DNA of 64,000 nucleotides, taken from positions 1 through 64,000 of the forward strand of contig CAVWWX010000002.1 in NCBI GenBank assembly GCA_963758845.1, written 5' to 3'. A program made the translations under genes and the position numbers. The notes under the pieces were generated by a model. It saw only the letters and a list, made by a program, of their open reading frames with translations. It was not told the DNA's origin and did not search any database. The DNA comes from JBDTSW01 sp963758845. Lineage in GTDB: Bacteria; Actinomycetota; Thermoleophilia; Solirubrobacterales; 70-9. Shown here one piece after another: positions 18,754 through 26,844 of this stretch. The number at the start of each line of letters is the position of its first letter. Positions within the stretch are counted from its first letter, which is position 1.

Positions 18754-19708
18754 CTAGCGGTTTTCGATCTCCGAGCGGACCTCGTCGATCAGCTCTGAGA
18801 TCGACTCGGCGGAGACGTCGAGGAACTGGTTGATCGCGATCACGGCGACCAGGATGATCGCGGCGAGCACGGTGCCGACGATGCTGAAGGTGCGCCCGGC
18901 CGACGCAAGGGAGCGGTAGCGGGTGGACTCGCCGCGGTCGACCTTGTTGCGCCCGATCGTGCCCAGCGCGATGCCCGCCACCGCCACCGGCAGGGCGGCG
19001 TAGAAGCTGGAGCCCGAGGACAGCACGAGGAGGGCGATCGAGAGCGGCCCGAGGATGATCGCCGCGATCGCCGCGAGGTTCCAGTCGTTGACGGCGTCGC
19101 CCGTGGGCGTCGGGGTGGGCTCGGGCTGCTGGGCGATCGGCTGGCGGCCGGGGGGGCGGCGGCGGCGGAGGTGGCTCCGGCGCGCGCTGCTTCGGCATCG
19201 GGATCGGGTCCCAGGGCGGGTCGGCCTCGGGCGGCGGCGTGACCGGCTCGGGCTCGACGGCGTGCGGGGGGTCGGGCGCCGTGGGCGGTGGTTCGGCCGC
19301 GGCCGCGGCTCCCGCGCCGGCCGCCGCGCCCGCTGCCGCCCCGGCCGCGGCGGCGGGGCCCGGATGCGCCTCGGTGGCGTCGGGGTCGGTGGGCTCCATC
19401 AGCTGGGTCTCCTCGGTGCCGCCGGCGAAGGCCAGCAGGGCGCTGCCAAGCTGGATCTCGTCGCCGTCGCGCAGGCGGCGGGCGTCGGTGATCTGCTCGC
19501 CGTTCACGAAGGTGCCGTTGGACGAGCCGAGGTCCTCGATCACGGCCCCCACCCCCTCGGGCGTCACCCGGGCGTGGGTGCGCGAGATGCCGGTGTCGGC
19601 CAGGACCAGGTCGGCGTCTTGCGAGCGGCCGATCGTGACCGCGGCGGCCAGCGGGACCTCGCGGCCCGCGTCGTCTCCCTCACGAATGACCAGCATCGAG
19701 TCGGCCAT
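18754..19708 (-). CDS. FHA-domain protein with C-terminal two-helix membrane domain (one frame change)
   Basis: The ATG at 19708 opens a forkhead-associated domain (residues about 1-95): VTIGRSQDADLVLADTGISR, THARV and SSNGTFVNG are the phosphothreonine-binding residues of the family. An Ala-, Pro- and acid-rich linker of about 100 residues follows. After a frame change near 19150, inside a run of seven G, the second frame carries LAAIAAIILGPLSIALLVLS and a last helix FSIVGTVLAAIILVAVIAIN with a DUF4190-like layout, ending at 18754. It would be a membrane-anchored reader of Ser/Thr kinase signals. The ATG lies only 2 nt after the 3' end of tRNA-Thr; an in-frame ATG three codons later is the alternative. 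Confidence 0.75.
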
Positions 19709-19710
19709 CA

Positions 19711-19783
19711 AGCCCGGAACGAGACTCGAACTCGTGACCCCCTCCTTACCATGGAGGTGCTCTACCAACTGAGCTATCCGGGC
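19711..19783 (-). tRNA. tRNA-Thr (anticodon GGT)
   Basis: A complete 73-nt cloverleaf. The acceptor stem pairs GCCCGGA with TCCGGGC. The D-arm contains TAGCTCAGTTGGTAGAGCA, the anticodon stem CCTCC/GGAGG encloses loop ATGGTAA with anticodon GGT, and the T-arm contains GTTCGAGTC. No CCA is encoded. Confidence 0.95.
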
Positions 19784-19828
19784 GGACCGCGTCACTGTAG
19801 CGGCGGGGGGTTGTGGCTGGCGACGTGG

Positions 19829-20869
19829 CTAGGCGGCCAGCCCGGCGCGGATCGCGGTCGCGATCTGGCTCATCGCCTCGCGCGCCCGCCCGCCCAGGCC
19901 GACGGCGTTAACGAAGCCGTGGACCAGGTCCTCCTCGCGGCGCAGCGTGGTCGGCACGCCGGCCGCCTTCAGGCGGGCCGCGTAGTCCTCGGCCTCGTCG
20001 CGCAGAGGGTCGAAGCCGCAGGAGAGGACGAAGGCGGGGGCGACGCCGGCCAGGTCGGTGGCCAGGATCGGCGACGCGCGCGGGTCGGAGTGGTCGTCCT
20101 CGCTGGCGAAGTAGTTCTCGCGGAACCAGTCCATCTCCTCGGCCGTGAGGAAGAAGCCCTCGCCGAAGAGCTCGTAGGAGCGGCGGTTCGAGCTGTAGTC
20201 GGTGACCGGGTACACCAGGGCCTGGAGCGCCGGGGCGGGCCCGCCGTCGGCCGCGGCGAGTTGCGCCACGACGGCGGCGAGGTTGCCGCCGGCGCTGTCG
20301 CCGGCGACGGCGATCCGGCCGGGATCGGCGCCCAGCGATCCCGCCTGGTCGTGGGCCCAGCGAAAGGCGGCGAGGGCGTCGTCGACGGCGGCCGGGAAGC
20401 GGTGCTCGGGGCCCAGCCGGTAGTCGACGGCAAGGACGGTGGCGGGGGTCTCGCGGGCGAGGAAGCGGCAGGGCTGGTCATGCGTGTCGAGGTCGCCGAT
20501 GACGTGGCCGCCGCCGTGGAAGAAGACGATCAGGGGCGATGGCGCCGCAGGATCCTCCGGCACGTACAGGCGCGCGGGGAGGTCCGTGGCCGGGCCGGGG
20601 ATCGTGATGTCGGACACCTCGCCCACCTCGATCCGCCGGCCGGAGAAGACGCGGGCGTCGTGGCGGCGGCGCGCCCGCGCCTCGGCGACGGGGCGCAGGT
20701 CCCAGCCGCCGATGAGGCGTACGAGCTTCAGCGCCAGCTGCACCTGGGGGTGGAGCTCCTGACCGTCCAGGCGGATCGGCTTGCCGGCGATCAGCCGGGC
20801 GGCCTTGTCGGGGAGCGCCGCGAGGCCGGTGGCGAGTAAGCCCTCGGCGGCCTCGGTGACGCGGCTCAC
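19829..20869 (-). CDS. Alpha/beta hydrolase, acetyl esterase of the hormone-sensitive lipase family
   Basis: An intact protein of 346 residues starting at GTG 20869, which overlaps the threonine aldolase stop (GTGA). Family features are the oxyanion-hole motif HGGGHVIGDLDTHD near residue 113, the nucleophile elbow VAGDSAGGN near 184, the acid block CGFDPLRDEAEDYA near 277, and the catalytic His in DLVHGF near 308. It hydrolyses short-chain or activated esters in the cytoplasm; the true substrate is unknown. It is the last gene of the operon with the aldolase, SDR and large unknown protein. Confidence 0.88.
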   Translation of the reverse strand: MSRVTEAAEGLLATGLAALPDKAARLIAGKPIRLDGQELHPQVQLALKLVRLIGGWDLRPVAEARARRRHDARVFSGRRIEVGEVSDITIPGPATDLPARLYVPEDPAAPSPLIVFFHGGGHVIGDLDTHDQPCRFLARETPATVLAVDYRLGPEHRFPAAVDDALAAFRWAHDQAGSLGADPGRIAVAGDSAGGNLAAVVAQLAAADGGPAPALQALVYPVTDYSSNRRSYELFGEGFFLTAEEMDWFRENYFASEDDHSDPRASPILATDLAGVAPAFVLSCGFDPLRDEAEDYAARLKAAGVPTTLRREEDLVHGFVNAVGLGGRAREAMSQIATAIRAGLAA

Positions 20870-21909
20870 GCCGCGGCCCGGGAGGCCTCCACCACCGCGG
20901 TCGCGAAGTGGTCGACGTCCTCGGCCGTGGTGTCCCAGGAGCACATCCAGCGCACCACGTTGGCGTCCTCGTCCCAGACGTAGAAGGGGTGGTCGCCGGG
21001 AAGCTCGGCCAGCAGGCCGTTGATCGCGGGGCGCGGCAGGCGCACGAACACGCCGTTGGCCTGCACGGGGTAGACGATCTCGACGGTGGGGATCTCGCCG
21101 ACCGCGGTCGCCAGGCGGGCCGCCATCTCGTTCGCGTGCTGGGCGTTGCGAAGCCAGAGGCCGCCGGCCAAAAGCGCCTCGAGCTGGGCGGAGATGAAGC
21201 GCATCTTCGATGCCAGCTGACCCAGCTGCTTGCGGTTGAAGGCGAACGAGCCGCCCAGGTCGGGGCGCAGGATCACCACGGCGTCGCCCACGAGGGCGCC
21301 GTTCTTGGTGGCGCCGAAGGAGACGATGTCCACGCCGGCATCGGTGGTGAGCTCGCGCAGCGAGACGCCCAGCGAGGCGGCGGCGTTGGCGATGCGGGCG
21401 CCGTCCACGTGGACGTGCATGCCCAGGTCGTGGGCGGTGTCGGCGATGGCGCGGGTCTCCTCGATGGAGTAGACGGTGCCCAGCTCGGTGGCCTGCGTGA
21501 TCGAGACGACGCGCGGCTGGGCCTGGTGCTCGTCGCCACGCCGGGGCTCCCAGCGCTCGACGTCCTCGGGCGTCAGCTTGCCCTGGCGGTGCTCGACGGT
21601 GAGGAGCTTGGTCCCGGCCACGCGCTCGGGGGCGCCGCACTCGTCGATGTGCATGTGGGCGACGTCGGTGCAGATCACGGCCTCGAACGGGCGGGTGAGG
21701 GCGTCGACGGAGGCGACGTTGGCGCCGGTGCCGTTGAAGACGGGGAAGGCGCGTGCCTCGGATCCGAAGTGCTCGCGGAAGGCGGCCTCGGCGCGCGCGG
21801 TCCAGTCGTCGGCCCCGTACGAGCCGGCGTGGCCGTCGTTGGCTGCGGCGACCGCCTCGAGCAGCTCGGGGTGGACGCCGGCGTGGTTGTCGGAGGCGAA
21901 TTCCCTCAC
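20866..21909 (-). CDS. Threonine aldolase (PLP-dependent beta-eliminating lyase family)
   Basis: PLP fold-type I enzyme of 347 residues that splits L-threonine or allo-threonine and related beta-hydroxy amino acids into glycine and an aldehyde. The N-terminus MREFASDNHAGVHPELLEAV carries the usual substrate loop. FNGTGANVASVDAL binds the cofactor phosphate, HVDGARIANAAASLG holds the pyridine-binding Asp, and SFGATKNGALVGD contains the Schiff-base Lys. The GTG at 21909 lies 17 nt after the SDR stop. Co-transcription with an SDR enzyme, a large unknown protein and an esterase is likely. Confidence 0.87.
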   Translation of the reverse strand: MREFASDNHAGVHPELLEAVAAANDGHAGSYGADDWTARAEAAFREHFGSEARAFPVFNGTGANVASVDALTRPFEAVICTDVAHMHIDECGAPERVAGTKLLTVEHRQGKLTPEDVERWEPRRGDEHQAQPRVVSITQATELGTVYSIEETRAIADTAHDLGMHVHVDGARIANAAASLGVSLRELTTDAGVDIVSFGATKNGALVGDAVVILRPDLGGSFAFNRKQLGQLASKMRFISAQLEALLAGGLWLRNAQHANEMAARLATAVGEIPTVEIVYPVQANGVFVRLPRPAINGLLAELPGDHPFYVWDEDANVVRWMCSWDTTAEDVDHFATAVVEASRAAA

Positions 21910-21925
21910 GGCGCGGTACCGCCGG

Positions 21926-22642
21926 TCACGGGTGAAGCGGCAGGCGCTTACCGTTCATCCGCGACGCCTGGTCGGAGAGGGTGAAGGCGATCGCCTCGGC
22001 GATGTCCTCGGTGGGGGTGAACGTCTTGTAGGCCTTGTCCGGGTTGTCCTCGCGCATCTGCGGGGTGAGGATGGCGTTCACGACCACGATGTTGGCCGTG
22101 GCGGCCGACTCGGCGGCGCGGAACGAGTCGGCGAGGGCGAGCGTCCAGGACTCGGCGGCGGCCTTGGTGGCGGCGTAGGAGGCGTTGGTGCCGTCGGGGT
22201 CCTGCGCCTGGGCGGAGGAGACCAAGACGAAGCGGCCGTGGGGCGACTCGGCGAGGGCGTCGTAGAAGGCGCGGGTGGCGTGCTGGACGGTCTCGACCAG
22301 CAGGTCGTGCAGGAACTCGTAGTCGGCGAGGGGGGTTGTGGCGAGGGGGTCGCCGCCCTTCCAGCCGCCGACCAGGTGGACGAGGGCGTCGGTGCGCCCG
22401 AAGCGGGTCTCCAGGCGGTCTGCCCACTGGCGCGCCGAGTCGGCGTCGAGCAGATCGACGGTGGTGGCGTCGACGCGCTCCTCGGGCAGCGAGAGCTGGT
22501 CGACGACGCCCGCCAGCTTGCGGGCGTCGACGTCGGTCAGCGCCAGCGAGGCGCCGGCCTCGCCCAGCCGGGCGGCGACGGCAGGGCCCAGCCCGCCGGC
22601 GGCGCCGGCGATCGCGACGATACGGCCCTCGAGGTCGATCAC
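21926..22642 (-). CDS. SDR-family NAD(P)-dependent oxidoreductase
   Basis: A classical short-chain dehydrogenase of 238 residues. The cofactor motif GAAGGLGPAVA is near residue 14, an NNAG-equivalent LVHLVGGW near 91, the catalytic Ser in VLVSSAQ near 140, and the YAATK catalytic Tyr/Lys near 155. The C-terminus SRMNGKRLPLHP is typical. The GTG at 22642 overlaps the stop of the upstream large gene (GTGA), and threonine aldolase follows after 16 nt. The substrate is unknown; oxidation or reduction of a beta-hydroxy compound would fit the aldolase neighbour, which is an inference. Confidence 0.85.
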   Translation of the reverse strand: MIDLEGRIVAIAGAAGGLGPAVAARLGEAGASLALTDVDARKLAGVVDQLSLPEERVDATTVDLLDADSARQWADRLETRFGRTDALVHLVGGWKGGDPLATTPLADYEFLHDLLVETVQHATRAFYDALAESPHGRFVLVSSAQAQDPDGTNASYAATKAAAESWTLALADSFRAAESAATANIVVVNAILTPQMREDNPDKAYKTFTPTEDIAEAIAFTLSDQASRMNGKRLPLHP

Positions 22643-24769
22643 GCCGGGGACGCTACCCGGGACGGCGACTCGTCGTCGGCGGCGGGGGTTGGGCGCTCGA
22701 GGACGTCCTCCAGGCGCGGCTTGAGCTGCGAGTAGAAGAGCGACAGCGGGAACTCGTCGTCGCGGACCAGGTCGACGAGCTGCTTGGGCTCCTCGACCTC
22801 GGGCAGGTCGCGGCGGGCGGCGGCCCAAACGGAGGACTCGGCCGGGGGCACGTAGGCGGCGACGAGGTCGTGGGCGGCGATCCACTGCGAGAGCTTCGAG
22901 CGGTCGATTCCCGAGTGGTAGAGGTCCTGGACGCGCTCGCGCAGGGCGTTGACGCCCTCCGGCAGGCGGTCCCAGTCGATGCTCAGGCGGCTGTCGGTCC
23001 AGTGCAGGTAGCCCTCCTTGTGGAGGAAGGCGAAGAGGAGCTGGCCGCCCAGCCCGTCGTAGTTGCGCACGCGCGAGCCGGTGACGGGAAAGCGGAAGAG
23101 GCGGTCGAAGACGATGGCGTACTGGACGTAGCGGGCGAACCCGAAGCCGTCGCGCTCGAGCTTCACGGCCTCGGCGAAGGCGGTGAGGTCGCAGCGGAGC
23201 TCCTCCAGCGCGTACATCCAGTAGGGGCTGCGCTGGCGGATCATGAACGGGTCGAAGGGGAGGTCGCCGCGCATGTGGGTGCGGTCGTGGATCAGGTCCC
23301 AGAGGATGTAGGACTTCTCGGAGAGCTCCGGCGAGCCGAGGAGGCAGGCGGCGTCCGGCGGGAGGTTCAGGTGGAGCTCTTCGGCGGCCTTGCCGGCGAC
23401 GCGGCGCAGGCGCTCGGCCTCGCGGTCGCAGAAGATGGCCCCGAAGTAGGCGGGCGGGCGCTCGTGGGCGGCGAACGTCTCGGGGAAGAGGACGGCGCAC
23501 TCGGACTCGTAGCCGTCGGTGTAGTCGACGAGGTTGATCGGGAGGAACTTGGCGTTGTCGTAGCCGTTGGCCTCGATCTCGGCGACGAACTGGGGCCAGG
23601 GGACGCGCACGATGAGCGCCTCGAAGCAGGTGTCGGGCGAGGCGTTCTGCTTGTACATGGGGAAGACGGCGAGGTGCTCGATGCCGTCGCGGCGCTGGCC
23701 CTCGGGGCGGAAGGCCTCGATCGAGCGCAGGAAGTCGGGCTTGCCGAAGTCCTGGGCGGCCCAGTCGCGCAGGTCGGTTCCGAGGGCGGCGATGTAGTCG
23801 GCCTGGTGGGGGAAGCGGGGCGCGAGGTCGGATGCGGCGGCGGCGATCTCCTCGGTCAGCTCGGTCAGGCGGGCGCCGTCGTGGTTTGCCAGGTCGACGG
23901 ATCCGTCGGGCTCCTGCGTCAGTCGGAGCTCGGCGACGGCGGCCTTCAGGCGGGCCCAGGCGGGGTCGCTCTTGGCGGGCGAGTCGCCGTTGCTTGGTGT
24001 GACGCCGAACGCGGGGGCGGCGGTCCAGTAGGCGAGGTTCAGCCAGAGGTCGCGGTGGTCGAGGGCGTCGATGCAGTCGTCGCCGAAGAGGTCGGAGTCG
24101 GCGAGCACCGCGACGCGCCCGGCGCCGTGCTGGGTGACGGCGAGCAGCGGGGCGTTGGGCTCGGACGCGCTGGCGTGGGTGCGGGCGATGATGCTCGCGC
24201 CGTTTTCGGCGGCGAGCGTGCCGGTGCGGTAGAAGCAGGCCTCCGCGACGCGGGCGAGCAGGTCGCCGCCAGGGCGCGGCGTCGGGGTGGGAGAGGTCGG
24301 CGAGGACCCAGGAGGGGGCCTCGCGGTGGTGCTCGTAGTCCTGGACGGTGGCGTTCTCGACGCGCAGGCCGAAGCGGTCGAGGAGGTCGTTGAGGTTGTT
24401 CCCGTGCTTGTCGTGCTCGGTCTCGGCGAGGACGATGAGGCCGCCGCCGTCGGCGACGTAGCGCTCGATGGCGTCCAGCTCGTCATCGGTGAAGCGGGGC
24501 GAGCCGGTGCTGGTGGTTGCCTCCCACCTGGGGTCGGATGGGTGGGGGATGACCAGGAGGTCGGTGTCGCCGAGCTGCGCGGTGAGCGGGCCGGTGGCGT
24601 TGTAGAGGACCTCGAAATCGCGCTGGGCGAGGGCGTCGGCGGCGGCGGCGAGGGAGGCGTCGCCGGGGTGCGCGGGCTGCATGCGCTTGGCGAGGTCGGG
24701 GCGGATCGTCCACGCCTCGGAGTGGAACTCGTCGAAAACGACGCGGGCAAGCTTCGGCTGCTCGGGCAT
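22639..24769 (-). CDS. Large protein of unknown function, DUF6421-like with N-terminal DUF4350-like domain (one frame change)
   Basis: The ATG at 24769, preceded by GAGGAGAG, opens a protein of about 710 residues. Residues about 1-165 form an alpha/beta domain resembling DUF4350/class I amidotransferase folds (DTDLLVIPHPSDP, RYVADGGGLIVLAETEHD). A frame change near 24270 moves the reading to the frame holding the rest: a long domain with SYILWDLIHDRTHMRGDLPF, DPFMIRQRSPYWMYALEELR, and VFDRLFRFPVTGSRVRNYDG. From memory this C-terminal part resembles the Streptomyces family called DUF6421; I could not verify the name. No signal peptide or membrane helix. It is the first gene of an operon divergent from an Lrp/AsnC regulator. 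Confidence 0.7.
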
Positions 24770-24818
24770 GGGCTCTCCTCGAATCGCGGGGCGGGCTACT
24801 CAAGGTAACAAGCGCTGG

Positions 24819-24854
24819 TGCGCAGTCAATGCGTATTTGTCGCTCATCTGCGCA
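24819..24854. promoter_or_regulatory. Candidate Lrp/AsnC operator pair in the divergent promoter region
   Basis: Two copies of the self-complementary core TGCGCA start at 24819 and 24849, 30 bp apart, about three helical turns and so on the same DNA face. The second sits in ATCTGCGCAATAA, partly palindromic beyond the core. They lie between the divergent starts at 24769 and 24867, where an autoregulating Lrp-type protein would bind. AATAAT at 24854-24859 could serve as -10 for the regulator gene. Confidence 0.4.
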
Positions 24855-24866
24855 ATAATCATGCGG

Positions 24867-25307
24867 ATGGATGCAGTTGATAAGCAGATTCTTGCGTTGC
24901 TGATGGAAGATGGTCGGCGCACGTTCGACGACATCGCCGGGCAGGTCAAGCTGACGGCGCCGTCGGTGAAGCGGCGGGTGGACCGGCTGCGGGCGTCGGG
25001 GGCGCTGGAGGGCTTTACCGCGGTGGTCGACCATGGGGCGCTCGGCTGGCACACCGAGGCGCTGGTGGAGCTGTACTTCCGGCCCGGCACGACGCTGGAC
25101 GAGGTGGCGAAGGTGCTGCGCCTTCACCCCGAGGTGGCCGAGGCGTGGAGCGTCACCGGCGAGGCGGACGCGATCGCGCGGGTGCGGACCGAGGACAACC
25201 GCGACCTCGAGCGGCTGATCATCGACGTGCAGCGAAACGGGCTGGTCGAGCGCACCAGCTCGCAGGTGGTGCTGTCGCGCCTGGTCAGCCGGCCGACTGC
25301 GGGGTAG
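24867..25307 (+). CDS. Lrp/AsnC-family transcriptional regulator
   Basis: An intact protein of 146 residues. The N-terminal winged-helix part reads MDAVDKQILALLMEDGRRTF with the recognition helix LTAPSVKRRVDRLRASG. The C-terminal RAM/ligand domain begins near residue 55 (TAVVDHGALGW) and has AWSVTGEADAIARVRTEDNR. The ATG at 24867 fits the family N-terminus best; another ATG lies 6 nt earlier. It is divergent from the operon of unknown protein, SDR, threonine aldolase and esterase, and probably controls it in response to an amino acid. A decayed second copy lies at 14486-14892. Confidence 0.88.
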   Translation: MDAVDKQILALLMEDGRRTFDDIAGQVKLTAPSVKRRVDRLRASGALEGFTAVVDHGALGWHTEALVELYFRPGTTLDEVAKVLRLHPEVAEAWSVTGEADAIARVRTEDNRDLERLIIDVQRNGLVERTSSQVVLSRLVSRPTAG

Positions 25308-25347
25308 GCACGCTCTCGGCACATTCCGCGTGCCACGCGTCACGCGA

Positions 25348-25363
25348 GGGAACGTATGTTCCC
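25348..25363. promoter_or_regulatory. Palindrome overlapping a leaderless promoter before the nuclease gene
   Basis: GGGAAC-GTAT-GTTCCC is a perfect inverted repeat of 6 bp arms. It overlaps TATGTT (25355-25360), a -10-like hexamer 7 nt before the ATG at 25368. A repressor binding here would block transcription directly. No binding protein is known; the AbrB-domain protein downstream is a candidate by position only. Confidence 0.45.
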
Positions 25364-25367
25364 CCCG

Positions 25368-25822
25368 ATGGACCGACTCATCAACCGCCGCCAGCAGGGC
25401 GACCTGGGCGAGGCCTCGGCGATCGAGTGGCTGACGAGGCAGGGGGCCACCATCTTCGCGCCACTAGGCCATAGCCCCGACGTGGACCTCGTGGTGCAGT
25501 CGGCCAACCGCCTGATCAGCGTCCAGGTCAAGACCGCAACGTCCCGAAGCGGGTCCACCTACTGCGTGATGCTCGCAACGAATGGCGGGAATCAGAGCTG
25601 GAATCACGCAGGCCAAGCTCTTCAACGCGGAGCGATGCGATGCGCTGTTCGTTCTGGTCGGGGATGGCCGACGATGGTTCATGCCGACCACCGAGGTAGA
25701 AGGCAAGCGGTCCATCAACCTCGGTGGAGCCAAGTACTCGGAGTTCGAGATCGACCCGGGAGCGCCGATTCACGATCTTGTCTACGGCACGAAACGCACG
25801 GCCCTAGAATCGGGCTCCGTTC
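25368..25822 (+). CDS. PD-(D/E)XK nuclease-like protein, PDDEXK_5 type (one frame change, no stop before the tRNA)
   Basis: The ATG at 25368 gives MDRLINRRQQGDLGEASAIE, then WLTRQGATIFAPLGHSPDVD and LVVQSANRLISVQVKTATSR. The H-S-P-D-V-D then Q-V-K pattern is the PD-(D/E)XK core with catalytic Asp and Lys, as in group I intron-type restriction-fold endonucleases. Around 25600 a frame change moves to KLFNAERCDALFVLVGDGRR and YSEFEIDPGAPIHDLVYG. That frame has no stop before the tRNA-Tyr gene and runs on to 26136. About 150 residues is the usual length of the family. It is either a homing-type or an orphan nuclease; the function is unproven. Confidence 0.6.
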
Positions 25823-25907
25823 GGGGGAGCGCCGGAGTCTGGAGAGCCGGGCGGGACTGTAAATTCCGTGCCTTAGCGCTGAGTGAGTTCGAATCTCACC
25901 TCCCCCA
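25823..25907 (+). tRNA. tRNA-Tyr (anticodon GTA)
   Basis: An 85-nt type II tRNA. The acceptor stem GGGGGAG pairs with CTCCCCC. The anticodon stem CGGGA/TTCCG encloses loop CTGTAAA (anticodon GTA), a variable region of about 14 nt follows, and the T-arm is GTGAG-TTCGAAT-CTCAC. Discriminator A; no CCA encoded. Confidence 0.93.
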
Positions 25908-25908
25908 T

Positions 25909-26136
25909 TTGGTGCCCCGCGGCCCCCGGAATCCGGCCGTCGGGCGAACGCGAATCTCGGCCAACCACCAGGTCACGGTGCCGAAGGCGCCGTTCGGTTC
26001 GGCAGGGCTGAGCCCCGGCGATCTCATGCGAGTCGAGGCGCTCGAGGACGGAACGATTCTGATGAGAAAGATCTCCTCCGCGAACGCGACCGCAGCCGAT
26101 TCCACGCAGCCCACCCTGGGTACTCTCGGCCAATGA
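25909..26136 (+). CDS. SpoVT/AbrB-domain protein directly after tRNA-Tyr
   Basis: A small protein of about 75 residues with the swapped-hairpin AbrB/MazE fold: GRTRISANHQVTVPKAPF, then LSPGDLMRVEALEDGTILMR. The frame is open through the tRNA and the nuclease upstream, so the start is uncertain; TTG at 25909 or GTG at 25912 lie immediately after the tRNA 3' end. Its TGA at 26134-26136 overlaps the ATG of the next gene (ATGA). It could be an antitoxin-like or autoregulatory DNA-binding protein. Confidence 0.6.
   Translation: MVPRGPRNPAVGRTRISANHQVTVPKAPFGSAGLSPGDLMRVEALEDGTILMRKISSANATAADSTQPTLGTLGQ
26121..26126 (+). promoter_or_regulatory. -10-like hexamer TACTCT before the 99-residue membrane protein
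   Basis: TACTCT ends 6 nt before the ATG at 26133, with no ribosome-binding site between. It could give a leaderless transcript although the gene also overlaps the upstream stop codon. Confidence 0.35.
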
Positions 26137-26432
26137 GCACCGACCCCGCGCAGCAATCCCGCAAGGTCCTCGTCAACTCCCTGGTCGCCAGCGGTGCGGT
26201 GCTGATCGCCGCCGGGATCTTCGTCGGGCTGTGGCAGGGCCCGGTCTTCTTCCTGATCGCTGGGGTCGGCCTGATCGACCTCGCGCTCGCGTGGGCGTTC
26301 GCGTCAGGCAAGCTCGGCCTGTCGGGCGCGAACGTCGTCCAGGCGTCCGAGCAGCCCGCGACCGGGCCCGACGTCGCCGCCCACGAGGCGACCGACGATC
26401 CCTCCTACAACCCCTACGCCCGCGAGGACTGA
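26133..26432 (+). CDS. Small two-helix membrane protein, unknown
   Basis: An intact protein of 99 residues with two adjacent hydrophobic segments (VLVNSLVASGAVLIAAGIFV and GPVFFLIAGVGLIDLALAWA) and a hydrophilic, acidic C-terminal tail ending NPYARED. The ATG overlaps the AbrB stop. A strong hairpin lies downstream at 26522-26554. No family recognised. Confidence 0.65.
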   Translation: MSTDPAQQSRKVLVNSLVASGAVLIAAGIFVGLWQGPVFFLIAGVGLIDLALAWAFASGKLGLSGANVVQASEQPATGPDVAAHEATDDPSYNPYARED

Positions 26433-26521
26433 CCTCCAAGGCCCAGCGCCTGCGGCGCCGGGAGGACCCCCAGAACCCCCACTAACCGCGACGCCGCCTT
26501 CACTCGGCGCCGCGGCGGCCG

Positions 26522-26554
26522 CGCCCCCCGCCGGGGCGAACTGGCGGGGGGGCG
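26522..26554. terminator. GC-rich stem-loop between convergent genes
   Basis: CGCCCCCCGCC pairs with GGCGGGGGGGCG (one bulged G) around a 10-nt loop. It lies between the membrane protein on the plus strand and CsbD on the minus strand and could stop transcription from both sides. There is no U-rich tract beyond a short GTTT. Confidence 0.5.
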
Positions 26555-26587
26555 TGCGGCCGGGGGGTTTGAGCTTCCTGGCCGAAC

Positions 26588-26758
26588 CTAGTCGCGCCGG
26601 ATGGCGTCCTTGACCTTGTCGCCGGCGCTGCCGACCTTGTCCTTGATCGAGCCGGTGGCCTGATCGACCTTCCCCTCGTTCTCGAGGCTCTTGTCGTCGG
26701 TCACCTTGCCGGTCTTCTCCTTGACCTGGCCCTTGGCGTCATCGAAATTCTCAGGCAT
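26588..26758 (-). CDS. CsbD-family stress protein
   Basis: A hydrophilic protein of 56 residues, MPENFDDAKGQVKEKTGKVT onward, with the repeated GxxxxxxG/DK pattern of the CsbD family (general stress response, role unknown). A good ribosome-binding site, AAGGAGAT, precedes the ATG at 26758. Length is typical. It lies downstream of rpoD on the same strand, with an 86-nt gap. Confidence 0.85.
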   Translation of the reverse strand: MPENFDDAKGQVKEKTGKVTDDKSLENEGKVDQATGSIKDKVGSAGDKVKDAIRRD

Positions 26759-26844
26759 GCGGATCTCCTTGTTAGGTGCTTGAAGACCCCCTTCCCACTG
26801 CGTCACGCGCGAAACGCCGAACCGGCGATGCCAAGCCCGCCCGG

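Noticed and set aside
19055..20839. 594-codon open frame on the plus strand
   Set aside because: It is antisense to the FHA protein, tRNA-Thr and esterase, all of which have clear motifs; long antisense frames are expected at this GC content.
22336..24393. 685-codon open frame on the plus strand
   Set aside because: It is the Gly/Val/Glu-rich mirror of the DUF6421-like gene, with no domain of its own.
25582..26136. A true fusion protein of nuclease and AbrB domain
   Set aside because: The linking sequence is a complete tRNA-Tyr with all stems paired, so the open frame through it is most likely accidental; kept as a finding, not annotated as one protein.
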